64,000 bases of DNA from Artemisia argyi (GCA_030686995.1 CM060706.1:145334731-145398730); one strand, 5' to 3'. Counted from the stretch's first letter, positions 1 through 12,190 are shown. Notes: generated by a model not told the origin, from the sequence alone. Program-made: numbers and translations.

Positions 1-2040
1 AAGCTGGGGAAACAGCTTATCCTTTAAAAAGAGCTTATTTTGAGCTTTTGGACCTTTAACGAGCTATACTTAAGGCCCGTTAAGGTTTTTAAAATCTTTG
101 GGCTTGGGAAACTTTTAGGCTTAGCTTTGGACTTACATTTAGACACTAAAAAGTTTAGTAAACTGCTTATATCACAGCTTATTTCATTTGCTTATTTTCG
201 ACTTAATGGGCTTTTAGGCCCAAACTAAGTTTTAAGTTTAGGAAAAACGTAACTAGCTTAAGGACTAAACGAGGGATCAAATGGGTTTATGAAAGTGAGT
301 TATTTGTGTGTCTCGTTAGTTTAACATGTAAACTAATAGGTTAAGTCTTAAAAACGCTATATCGTGTGTATGATTTAAAAGATACGAGACCAAAGTGTCT
401 CGACATCAACTAAGCCAAAACAGTTTTCATTAAGAAAATATTCTAAGTGTTTTTAAAGGTTTATACGTATAGGTCGAGGTAACTTAGAAACGTGTTATAT
501 TTCGTGCCTATAAGTGTTTATTAGTGAAAAGTACCTTAGTAACTTTGGTTCATATTATGTTAATCTCTTAGTTTAGCTCTTAATATCTATACATTATAAC
601 CAAAAATAACGAAAGAATTACGTCAAGTAAATGTGTAGTAAACCAAGTTATACGTGTAAAGGAAAACGGGGTAGGGTTAGTTTGCTCACCTCACCAACTA
701 TGGTGGAGTAGAAAATGACTCGTGAGGATTAAAGAAGAACAAAGAGAACTTGAGCTTGACTCCCACGTTCACACAATGTTTGGAATACGTTTATTCATAT
801 GAAGACTCGGTTACCCAGAGTGTAGTTTAGCATATGACTCCCACATTCACACAAGTCACCCAAGTGTTATATGACTTGATACGATCCTTCCAAGACTCAC
901 CAAGGTTATACGTGACTCAAGGAGTTTAAAAGTGAGTTTGTGAGTGTAAGTGAAATTTAAAAGGCTTGCATGGGTCGTTTACATGCATGCGAGCATGTAT
1001 ATATATTTGTGAGACTTAGAAAACGTAGTGACCAAGGGTAGGGGTATGAGGAATAGGAGTTTAATATTGAAGTGATGATTATGTTTTGGTGTTGAATCGT
1101 CCTTGTGCACAAGTGAGTAGCAAGAAAACAACAAGAGGTGCATTGTTTGCGTTTGGAGGTGAAGAAACGTGGTCAACAAAGGTTTTTGTGAGGATTCATA
1201 GGCAAATAGTGGGTTTGGTGCAATCTTTCGTCCTTGTGATTGTTTTGCCGAGAAGAAAACAAAAAGGAAACATGGAAAAATAGTTTAAGGATAGGTCAAT
1301 TCCTTTTAAACTAAGGGTGACACCACTAGAAGTCTCATTGCTGCCTCTTGAACTCAAAACGTATGAAAATTGAGAGAGGACACACGTATTCGTCCTTGTG
1401 GCAAGTTAACGAGGGGTAGGACACAAGAAATCATCATTTAGTTTTGTTTTGACTCGTTTGTGTGTTTATAGAAAGTCAAGGCACCATGAAAACGTGCCTA
1501 GAAGAGTTTACAAGACTTTAGGACCAAGTTTAGAGGGGTACGAGACAATTGTGACATGAAAATGGGTTTTTGGTTCTTGTGGATACGTAAAAATAGGCGT
1601 GAGCTTTGATGGATTTTCATGGACCAAACGTGCATGATAGGAATAGATATTTGTTACGTATGATTCTTAGGTAGGAGTAATAACGAGAGGTGAAATAATA
1701 CTTGGGTGTCGTTTGTAAGGATTTGGAATAAACGGGGCAAAGCAAACGGGTATAGGACATGGTTTCGAAAAAAAAAAAAAAAAAAAAAAAAAAAGGAGTT
1801 GGGCTTGGATTTGTTTTTGGGCTTGCGAGGCGGACTAGGCCCAAAAGAAAGAAAGAAAAATTAAAAAGGAGTCTGTTTGGTCGTTTGGTTTGTGACTGAG
1901 TTGGGCCGAGGCCCAATGGATGTGAAAGCCCAAATGGCTTCGTCTCGAAAGTCGTATCGGAGCTAGAAATAGTTACTGAGCGTTCGTGGAAATTTTCGTG
2001 AGCTCGGGAGTTTGTTAGAACGTATTTGGTAATTTATCGG

Positions 2041-2043
<3 letters not shown>
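1..2043. other. Gene-free left edge
   Basis: I see no supportable gene here. Short open frames (62-99 codons) lack domain similarity, splice context or a promoter. A 27-base A run lies at 1768-1794, followed by GGCCCA/TGGGCC-type words (around 1803-1930) of the kind common in plant promoters and LTRs. A short direct repeat (TGACTCCCAC-TTCACACAA) occurs near 757 and 836. The stretch may be old LTR-type sequence, but no ends are recognisable. Confidence 0.5.

Positions 2044-2123
<80 letters not shown>
2044..2123. repeat. AT dinucleotide microsatellite (left of copia)
   Basis: About 80 bp of uninterrupted AT repeat abut the left end of the copia element. A second AT tract lies directly at its right end (14549-14666), so the element probably inserted into one microsatellite. 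This hides the target-site duplication. Confidence 0.95.
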
Positions 2124-2125
<2 letters not shown>

Positions 2126-2128
<3 letters not shown>

Positions 2129-2591
2129 ATCTAAACACCTTGAACTGTGTTAGATTGATACTTTGAGTTATATCACTAAGTATGCGGAATCTACTTAGTA
2201 ACACTTAGAAATAATGAAACAGTTGTTTATGAATGAGAACAATATATGTAACAAACGGTTAGCTCCAATATTATGAATAATAATAGTACAAGTGATCTTT
2301 GTATCACTAGGGTTACACCTTGAAGCTCTAGAAAACGTATATCTAAACTTTAACCTAGGATATCCTTTTATAGCACAAGGAGTCCTCTTCTACAAGATAA
2401 GTATAACTCTAATAGAATAAGACATACACAAGATCTATTCTATATTTATCTAAACACGTTTCCTAACAGTTATCTAAACAGCAGTGATAATATATGTTCT
2501 TGCAGTGGTAATGAGTTTCCACTGCAAGTACATTCTTCAGCAGTTGTAATATCTTCACTAGCCGTGGTAACTGTTAGTATAATTCCCAACA
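2126..2591 (-). repeat. 3' LTR of the copia element
   Basis: 466 bp, nearly identical to 14080-14548 apart from scattered substitutions and small indels. On the element strand it begins TGTTGGGAATTATAC and ends GATCCA. It contains several copies of a GCAGTGGTAA-type word (2481, 2502, and 2516 inverted). The outer flank is the AT tract, so no reliable TSD can be read. Confidence 0.95.
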
Positions 2592-2604
2592 ATCCTCCCC
2601 CAAA
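2592..2604 (-). promoter_or_regulatory. Polypurine tract of the copia element
   Basis: Read on the minus strand, a purine run (TTTGGGGGAGGATT) stands directly before the TG of the 3' LTR. This is the expected plus-strand priming site and fixes both the orientation and the inner LTR edge. Confidence 0.9.
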
Positions 2605-5113
2605 CTTATGATTAATAATTAAATCAATAAGTTTCTTTAAGTAATCAGTAATCATGAGGATATGGGAATTCTTCCAAACACTTATCTTCTTCTTCTTAAT
2701 TCCTTATCAGCTCTCACACTTTGATCATAAATCCTTTGCAGCAAATCTTCTATGACTTCACTTCTTTCCCAACATCTGAGCTTTACTGACATCATCACAG
2801 TTAATACTCCAGCTCTCAATGGATATTCTTTCTCTGCAAGCATAAACACATCAACTCCATCTTGAGTAGAAAGATGATGTACAGCACTTGAGTCATAAAA
2901 TTTTCACAAAGTATTCATGTTGTGAGCTTCAAATCTCCAATGTCTGTCACTTGCGTCAGGTTCATATAATCTTCTATAGTGAACCCATAACTCCTTAGCC
3001 TTGACATCAACAAGTTCATCCTTCTTAAACTGATCTTGAACAATCCTCCACAAACTATCCAAATCTTCTCTATCATAAGATCTAACAATGTCTTCAAAAT
3101 CTCTGCAAATACTTGTGACACTTCCAGTTCTGATAATCTTCCAAGCAACTCCAAAATCATCAGAATAGATCTCCCAACCAACTACTGGATATTTTGTTTG
3201 TAGAGGTTCAATATTAAGCACATCAGTCTCTATGAACATCATATTTGTAACTTGTCCTTCTGTCAACTTGCTAGGACCCTCTTTTGCTTGAGATGATTCC
3301 TGAGTCTTCAATTTCTTTGCATCTTTTGATCCAAGACTCACTCCTGGCCTTTTTGTCTTCATCACTATAGGTTCTTGATCCATAGGAATGAAATTACTAT
3401 CTTGTCTTTTAATCCTGTAGTAAATACCTTCAATTTGATCATGTGACATTCCTTTGAACTGAGCCATCTTCATATTGCCAACATGACAGCAAAAAGTCTT
3501 CATCTCAGCAATGATTTGTGCCTTTGTAAGTTTCCTGGGCTTCTTTTGACCTTTTCTTACATCTCCAATGATATCATCAAGAGCCTGCTGATTCTTCATT
3601 TGAATGAAATCTTTCAGTTGAGCAGACCTTTGTTCTTCATTCAAAGTTGTATTTGCAATAAATTCAATAGCCTTCTTTCTGATTATAGGATCATTATTAA
3701 TCATGTAATCAATCTCTTCCTCTGTAGGCACATAGGTGAACATAGGAGGTTTTTCGTGTATGACAGTTGGTGGAACAACTGAAAGTGGTTCTGCCATTAC
3801 TGCTTCCAATTTATCCAACCTCTTTGCTTCCATAAAACTAGCAACTTCATCTTCCTATAGCTTTTTCTTCTTTTCAATCTCAGCTTCTGCTAATTGCTCT
3901 GCCAATCTTGCATCAAAATCAATCTGAGCTTGATCTTTCTTAGAAACCTTTCTTGTTTGCTCTTGTTCTGTACTAGTCACAATTGCTTTACCTTTGACTA
4001 TTCTTATTCTAGCAGCTTCTTCCTCTGCAGTGGTAACATTTTGACTATCAGTGGGAATATTTTCACTTGCAGTGGGAATATTTTCACTTGCAGTGGGAAC
4101 TTTTTCTTCAGCAGTGTCAATTGGTTGAGCAGTTCCAACTGTATCATCAAAATTAAAATCAGCATCAGCATCCATATCATAATCTTCTCCAAAGTCTAAC
4201 TTCCTCCCCTTAGTCTCAGCTGCGTCTTCCTTTGCTTGAGCATTATTAGAATTAGTTAACTCAGCAAATTCCTTATCAAAATTAAGTCTCCTCCCCTTAA
4301 TCTCTGCATCTGATTTCCTCCCATGTTTGGAAGAATCTCCCAAATCTTTACTAAAACTTGCAGAAAACTCATCTTGAGGTGATGATGAAGAAGAGAACAC
4401 AACTTTGGCAGGTCTTTTCTTCTTGAGACTCTCAACTTCATTCTGTAATCTTTGAAGCTCTGCCTTCATTTGATTCAGCTCTGTGGCATGATGTTCTTTG
4501 GTCTTTGCCATATCTTTCTCCAGAGCTTGAACCTGCTTGACTAATTTTGTACATAATTCCATCAATTCAGGTAGTTGCACACTGCCCTCAACACTTCCAA
4601 CTAGGTTACCTGTTGGGAGAGGTGAATCATGGGGCATTGATTTAGGCTCTTCCCTAGTTGGACTAGGATTAAGCCTTGAACCACCACTGCTTGTTCCTAA
4701 ACCAAAAGGGTCAGCAACATGCAATGTTGAGATGAGAGAAGTTGGTTGTTTATGCCTTCTCTCATAAGTGTGAGTTACTGCAGGGGTATGGTGAATTGGT
4801 GGAACAACAATGTTGGGTGTGTTATGGAATACAACTGGGATAGTTGCATCTTCACCCTGTACTTGTGAAATCTTTGCAAGCATTTGAGGAAAAAGTGGTT
4901 GAACCTCCCCATTCCAAAGTTCTGAAGCCTTACTCATGTTTTGAAAAACTTTTGGCTTAAGACAGGAGGTTTCATAAATTCTATTGCGAGGTTGCAGTTG
5001 AAACTCATTTAACACTGCTTGCACAAACCTTGGATACATCAAAAATTTATATGAACTCTTTACATTGCCTTTCATGTTGTTGAAAATAAACTTTGAAAAA
5101 TTAAAAGTCCTAT

Positions 5114-6525
5114 TGATACGTGGGGATCGCACCAGGCTTTACCTCTCAAGGGATCTCGAGAAGCTTACAACCCCCACCAGGCAGTGTACCTGATCGATGT
5201 AATATAGTATAATGACAAGTACCGGGGGATTGATCGTTCAGCTAGGAATAGTGTCGCTAGGATTAGAAAACCTATTTACTAGTTCTAGAGATGAGAGATG
5301 ATTCTTTTTGTATTTTTATATTTTTTTAGAAAGCAAATAAAAATCTTGGGTTTGAAGGATTTGGGCGGAATTAGTTGCTAGTCAACTAACCCAATACTAA
5401 AGATGCAATCAAAATAAAATACTAAAAATGAAAATAAAACTAAATTAAACTAAGGTTGTGAACAATAAGTGGAGAAATGTGTTAACTTAGATTTCACTAC
5501 TCCCTAGATATCTTTTACACGTTAATTACTTGTTATAGTTGCGTGGATGACGGATTGTATTCCTTAATACCATTCATGGGGTGGCGTACTTAACTCCCCA
5601 ATCCTATGAGTGCCTACTTCACTCCTATGTCGAGCCGGCTAAGAAGCTCCTAACATGGGATCATTAGAATTTACTCATGCATTAAATACAACCAATAAAA
5701 CCTAGTACACATCGGTTCATGTTTCCTAAGACGTTCAAGCATGTTACCAATTGGAGATCTGCCAGTTTTCTTAAGCCTAACATTGAAATCATTCATCCAA
5801 TACAACCATAAACAAGTAATCAACACATAATCAACATCTATGTTTCATTAGATCTAAGCAAACACAAGATAAATCTAGCCTAGCATGGTGGAATCAAGAC
5901 AAGCACAAGATATAGACAACCAACACATAGACATATTGATTGAATTAAAAGAATACTTATCTCAATAGCACATGTAAGGGTTCAAGGGCTGAAAACCCTT
6001 GAAAAAGCTGTAAAATACGTATATGGTTCGGCCTTAGGGTTTCTCCAAACTTGTTCCTTTTAATGAATGAAAATTAGAAAACTATATATAGATAATAGAG
6101 GCTGACGACGTCAAGAACAACCTTGTGACGCCGTCATCTCGCCGCCAAAATAATCCTCGGACTGCCTTGATCTACATCTGACGCCGTCATGTATTCCATT
6201 TTTCCAGGCCGTCACACATTTAACTCTTGACGCTCTTCTTTGTGACGCCTTCATTTCTGTACTGGGTCGTCATGATCTTAACTCTTGACGCCGTCAACTT
6301 CTTCCTCTTGACGCCGTCACACACTGTTACAAGCATGGAAAATTAAGTCTTTTGCGTTTTCTTCACTTTTATGCTCCAAAAACGTCCGAATTGCTTCCTT
6401 TTCCAGATTTCACTCCCAAAGTACCTAAAATCACAAAAGGAACGATTTAGGGCAATATTTGATCAAATAAATTAAATTCCGGGCTTAAATGACCCCCTAA
6501 AAGTGGTTCATTTTTCGCCTCATCA
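5114..6525. mobile_element. Solo LTR inserted in the copia extra ORF (TSD CCTAT)
   Basis: 1412 bp beginning TGATACGTGGGG and ending CGCCTCATCA (TG to CA), flanked by a perfect 5-bp duplication CCTAT (5109-5113 and 6526-6530). There is no coding sequence, PBS or PPT inside. The simplest reading is a solo LTR left after LTR-LTR recombination. A TATA-like word (CTATATATAGATAA, about 6082-6095) is followed by a cluster of TGACGCCGTCA palindromes. The host ORF resumes on both sides. A diverged relative lies at 42893-44404. The superfamily cannot be told from the LTR alone. Confidence 0.88.
6103..6319. repeat. Cluster of TGACG(C/A)CGTCA palindromes
   Basis: Five perfect 11-bp palindromic words (starting at 6103, 6126, 6179, 6286 and 6309), plus several half or degenerate copies, lie just downstream of the solo LTR's TATA-like box. 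TGACG is the core bound by plant TGA-type bZIP factors. That these sites are regulatory is inference. Confidence 0.7.
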
Positions 6526-7067
6526 CCTATCAGTTGCCAAACAAACCAAAGGATAAGCCATGGTTGATGCAAATTGTTCATAAGATGTTTTCTTAGGACT
6601 TAAGCAATGTAAAAGAGTGTGAATGAAAAACTCCAATGGGGACAAAAACATCCTTTTCTAAAAGTTACTTTTTGTTCAGATGTATCATACCCCATTAAAG
6701 CAATATTAGTGAAAATTTCTGAATTGGGTAATGTGATGATACCATTGAGATCATCCAATTGGAGAATTCTCCTCAAGGATGACTCAGTAACATCAATGGT
6801 TACCCCATCCATTGTGGCTCTTAGAGCTTCCACAGTTTCGTGTGTGTCTCCTTGTTCAAGAGTTATGGACTCCACAGTGTTCCAGAACTGTTTGATATGA
6901 GAGACATAGATTGTGGGATTAATAGTTAAAGCATACCTTATATGAGTAGTATAAAGAGTTAAAGCAACCTGCATGGGCCACCAGCGAAAAACAGGGCCAC
7001 TTTTCTCGTTTGATTTTTGTAGGTAGGCCACTTGGTTGTGCTCCTCGACAAATTTTAGAATCGCCAT

Positions 7068-7990
7068 AATATTTGTGAAAAGAAGATAAAAGTGTTAGTA
7101 ATCAAGATAAAAATCTAGCTGTATGATGATCAATTTATACTAATAGGGTTTGAGGAGGTTGCGTAATGTGAATTATCTTTAGAAAAATTTATCTTTGGAA
7201 AAGAATAAATTAGAATAGGTAAGAAGATAATTCACAAAAGATTTACCCTATTAATAAGGAAAGACGGTTATATTTACAACGGCTAGTAAAAAATAGATTA
7301 CTGACACAATAGTTGTAACGGCTAGTTCATCAGTGGAAAAATTACTCTCGCAGTGGTAACTAATGAACTAGCAGTGGTAAAATTTTCACAAAATATCAAA
7401 GAGCAGTGGTAAGTAAAACATGAAAATTAGCTGCTCTTATCATAGTTTTTAGCAAACTACCAGCTATCAACGGATTTGATAAGTCTTTACCATGAGCCGT
7501 TTGCTATGGACTAGCCAACTCTTTATCACTTGGAGTATGGTGAGTTGATAACCATATAGTTTTTGGTAAACTATCAACCATAAACGGATTTGTTAAGTCT
7601 TTACAAGGAGCCGTTTGCTCTGGACTAGTTGATTCTTATGTGGATTAGACATGGTGAATCAATAACCATTTGTTGTGTATCTATGATACACACCTTATAA
7701 CTCCAATGACTCCAACAATATGAGTCTGTATGCTGCAGAATTAAATAACACCCAACTTAACCCATAAGAATTAGCCCAAAGTAACTTTTTAACCAAGTTA
7801 CTATTCACAAAAATATCTTCCAAAAGTCAACCCGATAATAACCAAATTTACTCCTCCAACCTACCAAAACAGGTAAGAGTAAATATTCTTCATTAATTAG
7901 AATTCGACCTTGACGTTGCTTATAAAAGGGGGCTCAAAAACCTTTATCTTTCATCAACACACATCATCAATAACACAAACCCTACATCAA
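7068..7990. other. Non-coding spacer of the copia element
   Basis: Lies between the extra ORF and the antisense ORF and has no gene. It holds four CAGTGG(T/A)AA words (7331, 7350, 7371, 7403), matching words in the LTRs and elsewhere in the element, and a pair of about 60-bp imperfect direct repeats (around 7447-7500 and 7559-7620, sharing CTATCAAC-ATAAACGGATTTG-TAAG-type text). The promoter of the plus-strand ORF lies at its right end. Confidence 0.6.
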
Positions 7991-7994
7991 CACA
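7919..7994 (+). promoter_or_regulatory. TATA box and leader of the antisense copia ORF
   Basis: TATAAAAGG at 7921-7929 is followed by a C/A-rich leader without ATG (CATCAACACACATCATC-type) that runs straight to the ATG at 7995. Both the spacing (about 70 bp) and the leader composition are typical of plant Pol II genes. A matching AATAAA lies at 8551, after the ORF. Transcription itself is inferred. Confidence 0.55.
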
Positions 7995-8450
7995 ATGAGC
8001 TGGTTTCCACTTGTATACATATCCTCAGATGATTCATCTGATGAAGAGATCAGCTATTGCACAAACTCAGAGGAACTTTCTACAGGGTGGAGTGATTACT
8101 TTCCTCCAAGTGCTACCACATCTACATCATCTAACATGAAAGCCAAAAAGACTGCAGCTTCTCCTGCTCCATCCTTGGAGTTCTATTCCAGTGCTTCCTC
8201 TGATGATGATGATGATCCAACCTTCAACCTTTCCAAAGAACTTCCAAAAGCCCTCACCACAGCATTAAAGACTGCCATAAGCAACATGAAGTGGCCTGCT
8301 GTTGAGAAGCCTGCACAAGCACCAAGGCCTCCCAAGAAAGTTCTGGGACTTGCTTGTCCAAGGAAGCAACTTTCTTTTGATGACAAGAGAAAGAAAGCTT
8401 CCAAAGGCAAGTATGATTATGAGGGAAAGGGGAAGAAACCCATGGAGTAG
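7995..8450 (+). CDS. Antisense ORF carried by the copia element, unknown function
   Basis: 151 codons on the strand opposite to gag-pol, in the spacer between RNase H and the extra ORF. The predicted protein is Ser/Asp-rich at the N-terminus (SSDDSSDEE; a run of five Asp near residue 72), then has a short amphipathic segment (LPKALTTALKTAISNMKW, about 84-101), a Pro-rich stretch (KPAQAPRPPKK) and a strongly basic tail. This acidic-to-basic layout could suit a nucleic-acid- or chromatin-associated protein, but I recognise no domain. It has a TATA box and leader upstream and a poly(A) signal at 8551, and is free of stops while the surrounding gag-pol is riddled with them. Antisense ORFs are known in several plant LTR-retrotransposon lineages. 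This one could also be a captured host gene fragment. Confidence 0.5.
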   Translation: MSWFPLVYISSDDSSDEEISYCTNSEELSTGWSDYFPPSATTSTSSNMKAKKTAASPAPSLEFYSSASSDDDDDPTFNLSKELPKALTTALKTAISNMKWPAVEKPAQAPRPPKKVLGLACPRKQLSFDDKRKKASKGKYDYEGKGKKPME

Positions 8451-8728
8451 ATGTACTGAAGGTTTAGATGTTAGGTTGTTGGTTTATGTTTTGTGATGTT
8501 TTCTGGTGACTTTGTAATCTGAATGGTTGTTATGTACTTTCCTTGATATCAATAAAAGTACTTTTTCCTTTTGCTTTTATCACCAATCTTTCCACTGTTG
8601 TATGACTTTTTCCACTGTGCTTAAATTTCTCTGCATACAAGTTAGTAGAAAACCATACATACATATACAAACAATATTAGTACCTAAAAACTATCCTGCA
8701 ACACTGAAAAGTATTAGACATCAAAGAT

Positions 8729-11700
8729 TTATGGATTTAGCATTCCAATACCTGTTACCAAGTATTGAAACCTACCCACATCAAGCCCTTTTGTTAATAA
8801 ATTAGCATAATTGTCATCATTATGGATTTTGACAACATTAATAAGCTTTTTCTCAAAACAATCTCTAATAAAATGATGTCTAATTTCAATATGTTTAGTT
8901 TTAGTGTGTTGCACAGGATTTTTAATAATGCATATGGTACTACTATTGTCTATATAGATAATGGTGTTCATGAAATTGTACCCATAATCCAATAATTGAT
9001 TCTGAAGCCATAAGATCTGAGCACAACAACTAGCAACTGCTACATATTCTGCTTCAGTGGTTGAAGTAGCAACCATAGTTTGCTTCTTGCACTGCCATGA
9101 CACCAATCTACATCCAAGAAATTGACATCCTCCTGTAGTTGACCTTCTATCCAAACTTGCATCAGCATAGTCACTATCTGAGTATGTGACCAATTCCATA
9201 GGGGATTCTCTTGGATACCATAATCCTAAATTAGGATATGTCTTCAAATACCTAAAAATCTTTTCCACTGCTGTCATATGTGATGTCTTTAGAGTCACTT
9301 GAAATCTTGCACAAGCACATACAGCAAACATAATGTCTGGCCTTGATGAAGTAAGATACATCAAAGAACCAATCATAGACCTGTAAGTGTGCACATCAAC
9401 ATTAGCACCACTAGCATTTTTCAACAATAGATGAGTGGTCTTATCAGCAGGGGTATTTGAAGGTTTTGCATCAGTATACTTGAACTTCCTAATAATCTCA
9501 GTCACATATTTGTCTTGACTGATAAAGATGCCTTCTTTACTCTGTTGTACTTGCAGCCCCAAAAAGAATGTAAGTTCTCCCATAGAACTCATTTGAAATT
9601 CATCTTTCATCAGCTTTTCAAACTCTTTGCACATCTCTTGTCTAGTAGACCCAAAGATAATATCATCAACATATACTTGAACAAGCAAAATATCACCCTT
9701 GTCTTTCTTGATGAACAAAGTTTGATCAATCTGGCCTCTATGAAACCCATTATTCAACAAATAAGTAGCTAAGGTTTCATACCACTTCCTTGGAGCCTGA
9801 TGTAAGCCATAAAGAGCCTTAACCACTTTATACACTTTATTTGGGTGTTGAGGATCTTCAAAACCTAGAGGTTGAGAGACATAGACCTCCTCATCAATTG
9901 TACCATACAGAAAGGCACTCTTAACATCCATTTGATAGACAGTAAAGCCCATAAAGGATGCATAGGCTAGAAACAATCTAATAGCCTCAATCCTTGCAAC
10001 AAGAGCAAAAACTTACTCATAGTCAATACCCTCCTCTTGAGTGTATCCTTGAGCAACCAATCTAGCTTTGTTCCTGATTACTATACCTCTTTCATCTTTC
10101 TTGTTTCTGAAAACCCATTTAGTACCAATGACCTTCATACCATCAGGCAAATCAGAAAGAACCCAAACCTTTTGAAGTTTGAACTGCAACAACTCCTCTT
10201 GCATTGCTTCAACCCAGCTAGATTCTTCTAAAGCCATATAAACATTCTTAGGCTCCACTTATGAGAGAAAACAGAAGAACAAACATTCATTCTTTCTCCT
10301 ATGCTTCTTGGACTCATAAACTTCACTAATGAACCCATGAATATCATCTTTCTTTGTCTGTCTTCTAGTCTTCACACCTGATTGAAGTTCACCAATTACA
10401 TTATCAAGTGGATGCACATTGTGAATTAAAGCCTGTGATGTGCTAGGAATATCATATGTTGTAGGCATGTTTGAGATCTCTGCATCATCACTGGGTGATT
10501 CCTGAGATGAACTTTCCACATTTGGGCTGTCAGTGGAAACTTCTGGTATAGCAGTGGGAATTGAGTTACCACTGCTAGCAGGAATTTCTTTATTCAGAAC
10601 ATCAAAATTCACACCATCTGCATCACTTTTATTTTCAGAATTATCAACAAAGTCCCAAAGTGGCATAACAATTTGATCTTTATCATCTTCATCATCTTTG
10701 CTAGATTCATCTTCATCAATGAATTCTTCTGTATCTTCAAGATCTTTGTCTCCTGTACTTGAAGTAAGAGGTACATAATTCATTATATTGGATAATGTTT
10801 CAAGATCAAATAGCCATTCTGGTCCTGAACCTACCATGTTAGCTTTATTTTCAAGAAACTCAACATGCAAATTCTCTTCAATCTTCTTTGTTCTTAAGTT
10901 ATAAACTCTAAAAGCCTTGCTAACCATAGAGTATCCAACAAAGAAGCCTTCATCAGACTTTTCTTCAAATTTACCCAAATGATCAATGGTATTGAGAATA
11001 GTAACATGACACCCAAATGGCCTCATAAATTCCAAAATAGGAGGTCTTCCTCTGAATAACTCATAAGGTGTCTTGTTCTTTGTTTTAACCACTAAAACCC
11101 TGTTTTGAATGTAACAAGCAGTGTTAACTGCTTCAGCCCAAAAAGTCACTGGAAGCTTTGAATCAGCTAACATGGTTCTAGCAGCCTCAATTAGTGTTCT
11201 ATTTCTTCTTTTAGCAACTCCATTTTGTTGAGGAGTTCTTGCAACACTAAATTCTCTCTTAATACCTTTGTCTTTGCAGAAATCATCCATAACTTTGTTC
11301 TTGAACTCTGTCCCATTGTCACACCTGATGATCTTGATCTTCTTTTCAACTTGATTTTCAACTTCAGTGATAAATGTCTTAAGGATGCCTGTGGTCTCAT
11401 CCTTGGTTCTTAAAAAGAAAACCTATGTGAATCTACTAAAGTCATCAGTCACAACAAGACAATACTTCTTCAAAGTGATGCTGCTCACAGATATAGGACC
11501 AAACAAGTCCATATGCAGCATAAAGAGTGGATGATCAATAAAATTGAATGCCTTGGTCTTGCATGAAGCTCTATGTTGCTTTCCTTTGAGACAGGCAACA
11601 CAAGTTTGGTCATTTTCAAATCTTTTCTCTGGTAAACCTCTGACAAGACCATCTTTCACTATCTTGTTAATGGTCTTGAAGTTAACATGACCAAGTCTTC

Positions 11701-12190
11701 TGTGCCAAAGCATGGATTCATCTAAAGTGGATTTTGCAAGCAAGCAAGTAATATCATTATTAGTCACTATGTTCTTCATGTCAATGCTATATAGATTGCC
11801 TTTTCTAGGGATTTTAAGCAAAATTTCACTTTCATCAGGGAGCTTATAATCCTTAGATAAGATATAGCATTCATCTTCTGTGAATAGAACTCTATGCTTC
11901 TTGTCACACATCTGTGACACACTGAAAAGATTGTACTTGAGTTCTTTCACATAGTGCACATTCTAAAAGTCTATGTTTCGAGCCTTGATTGTTCCTTTGC
12001 TAGAAACTTTGCCACCAATTCCTCCTCCAAAGCTGACAAATTGTCCATCATAAGGTTTGAAATATGAAAGATAGGACTTATTGCCAGTCATGTGCCTGGA
12101 ACATCCACTGTTTGAGTATCCTTGATCATTTGTTGTCTTTGAATGTTCCTGCACACAAAATAAAGGAATTAGTTCCTTTTGGGGACCCAA
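8729..12190 (-). pseudogene. pol: copia pol (protease-integrase-RT-RNase H), broken
   Basis: Reading right to left. Protease: the conserved SGCSRHMTG motif is present (about 12100), but the catalytic Asp is Asn. A TAG separates it from the integrase. Integrase: an HHCC zinc-binding N-terminus (HRRLGHVNF...CVACLKGKQ), a first catalytic Asp in MDLFGP, a second in CDNGTEF, and Lys where the catalytic Glu belongs (GVAKRRNRTL); a TAG lies at about 11423. A Ser/Asp/Glu-rich linker follows. A small frameshift near 10259 precedes the RT (WVFRNKKDERG). A stop lies at 10013-10015, then the RT resumes with VYVDDIIFG (about residue 103 of the last open segment), and RNase H (VATSTTEAEYVAVASC; KHIEIRHHFIRD) ends at 8729. 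Domain order is copia. With two catalytic substitutions and several stops it must be inactive. Confidence 0.93.

Larger units (their letters stand above)
2904..7067 (-). pseudogene. Extra (post-pol) ORF of the copia element, broken
   Basis: A long ORF downstream of pol, on the same strand, starting at 7067. Its first part (7067-6600) has a globular motif typical of Asteraceae retroelement ORFs (RYALTINPTIYVSHIKQFW). Lesions visible in order: an apparent one-base frameshift near 6640-6650, after which the neighbouring frame stays open across 6600; a solo LTR at 5114-6525; and an in-frame TAG at about 3856-3858. After that stop the same frame stays open to 2904. The C-terminal part is Glu/Lys-rich with a coiled-coil stretch (about 4420-4560) and PTA/PTD repeats (about 4025-4120). 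It has no recognisable catalytic motif. It occupies the place of the 'env-like' ORF of Sireviruses, but I see no clear signal peptide or membrane span, so I do not call it env. Function unknown. Confidence 0.75.

Noticed and set aside
40..228. 62-codon open frame at the left edge
   Set aside because: No domain, promoter or splice context; composition like the surrounding AT-rich DNA.
1617..1916. 99-codon minus-strand frame
   Set aside because: Its longest feature is a poly-Phe run from the A tract at 1768-1794.
2904..5113. Calling the copia extra ORF an envelope gene
   Set aside because: Position fits env-like ORFs, but no signal peptide, transmembrane span or cleavage site can be recognised.
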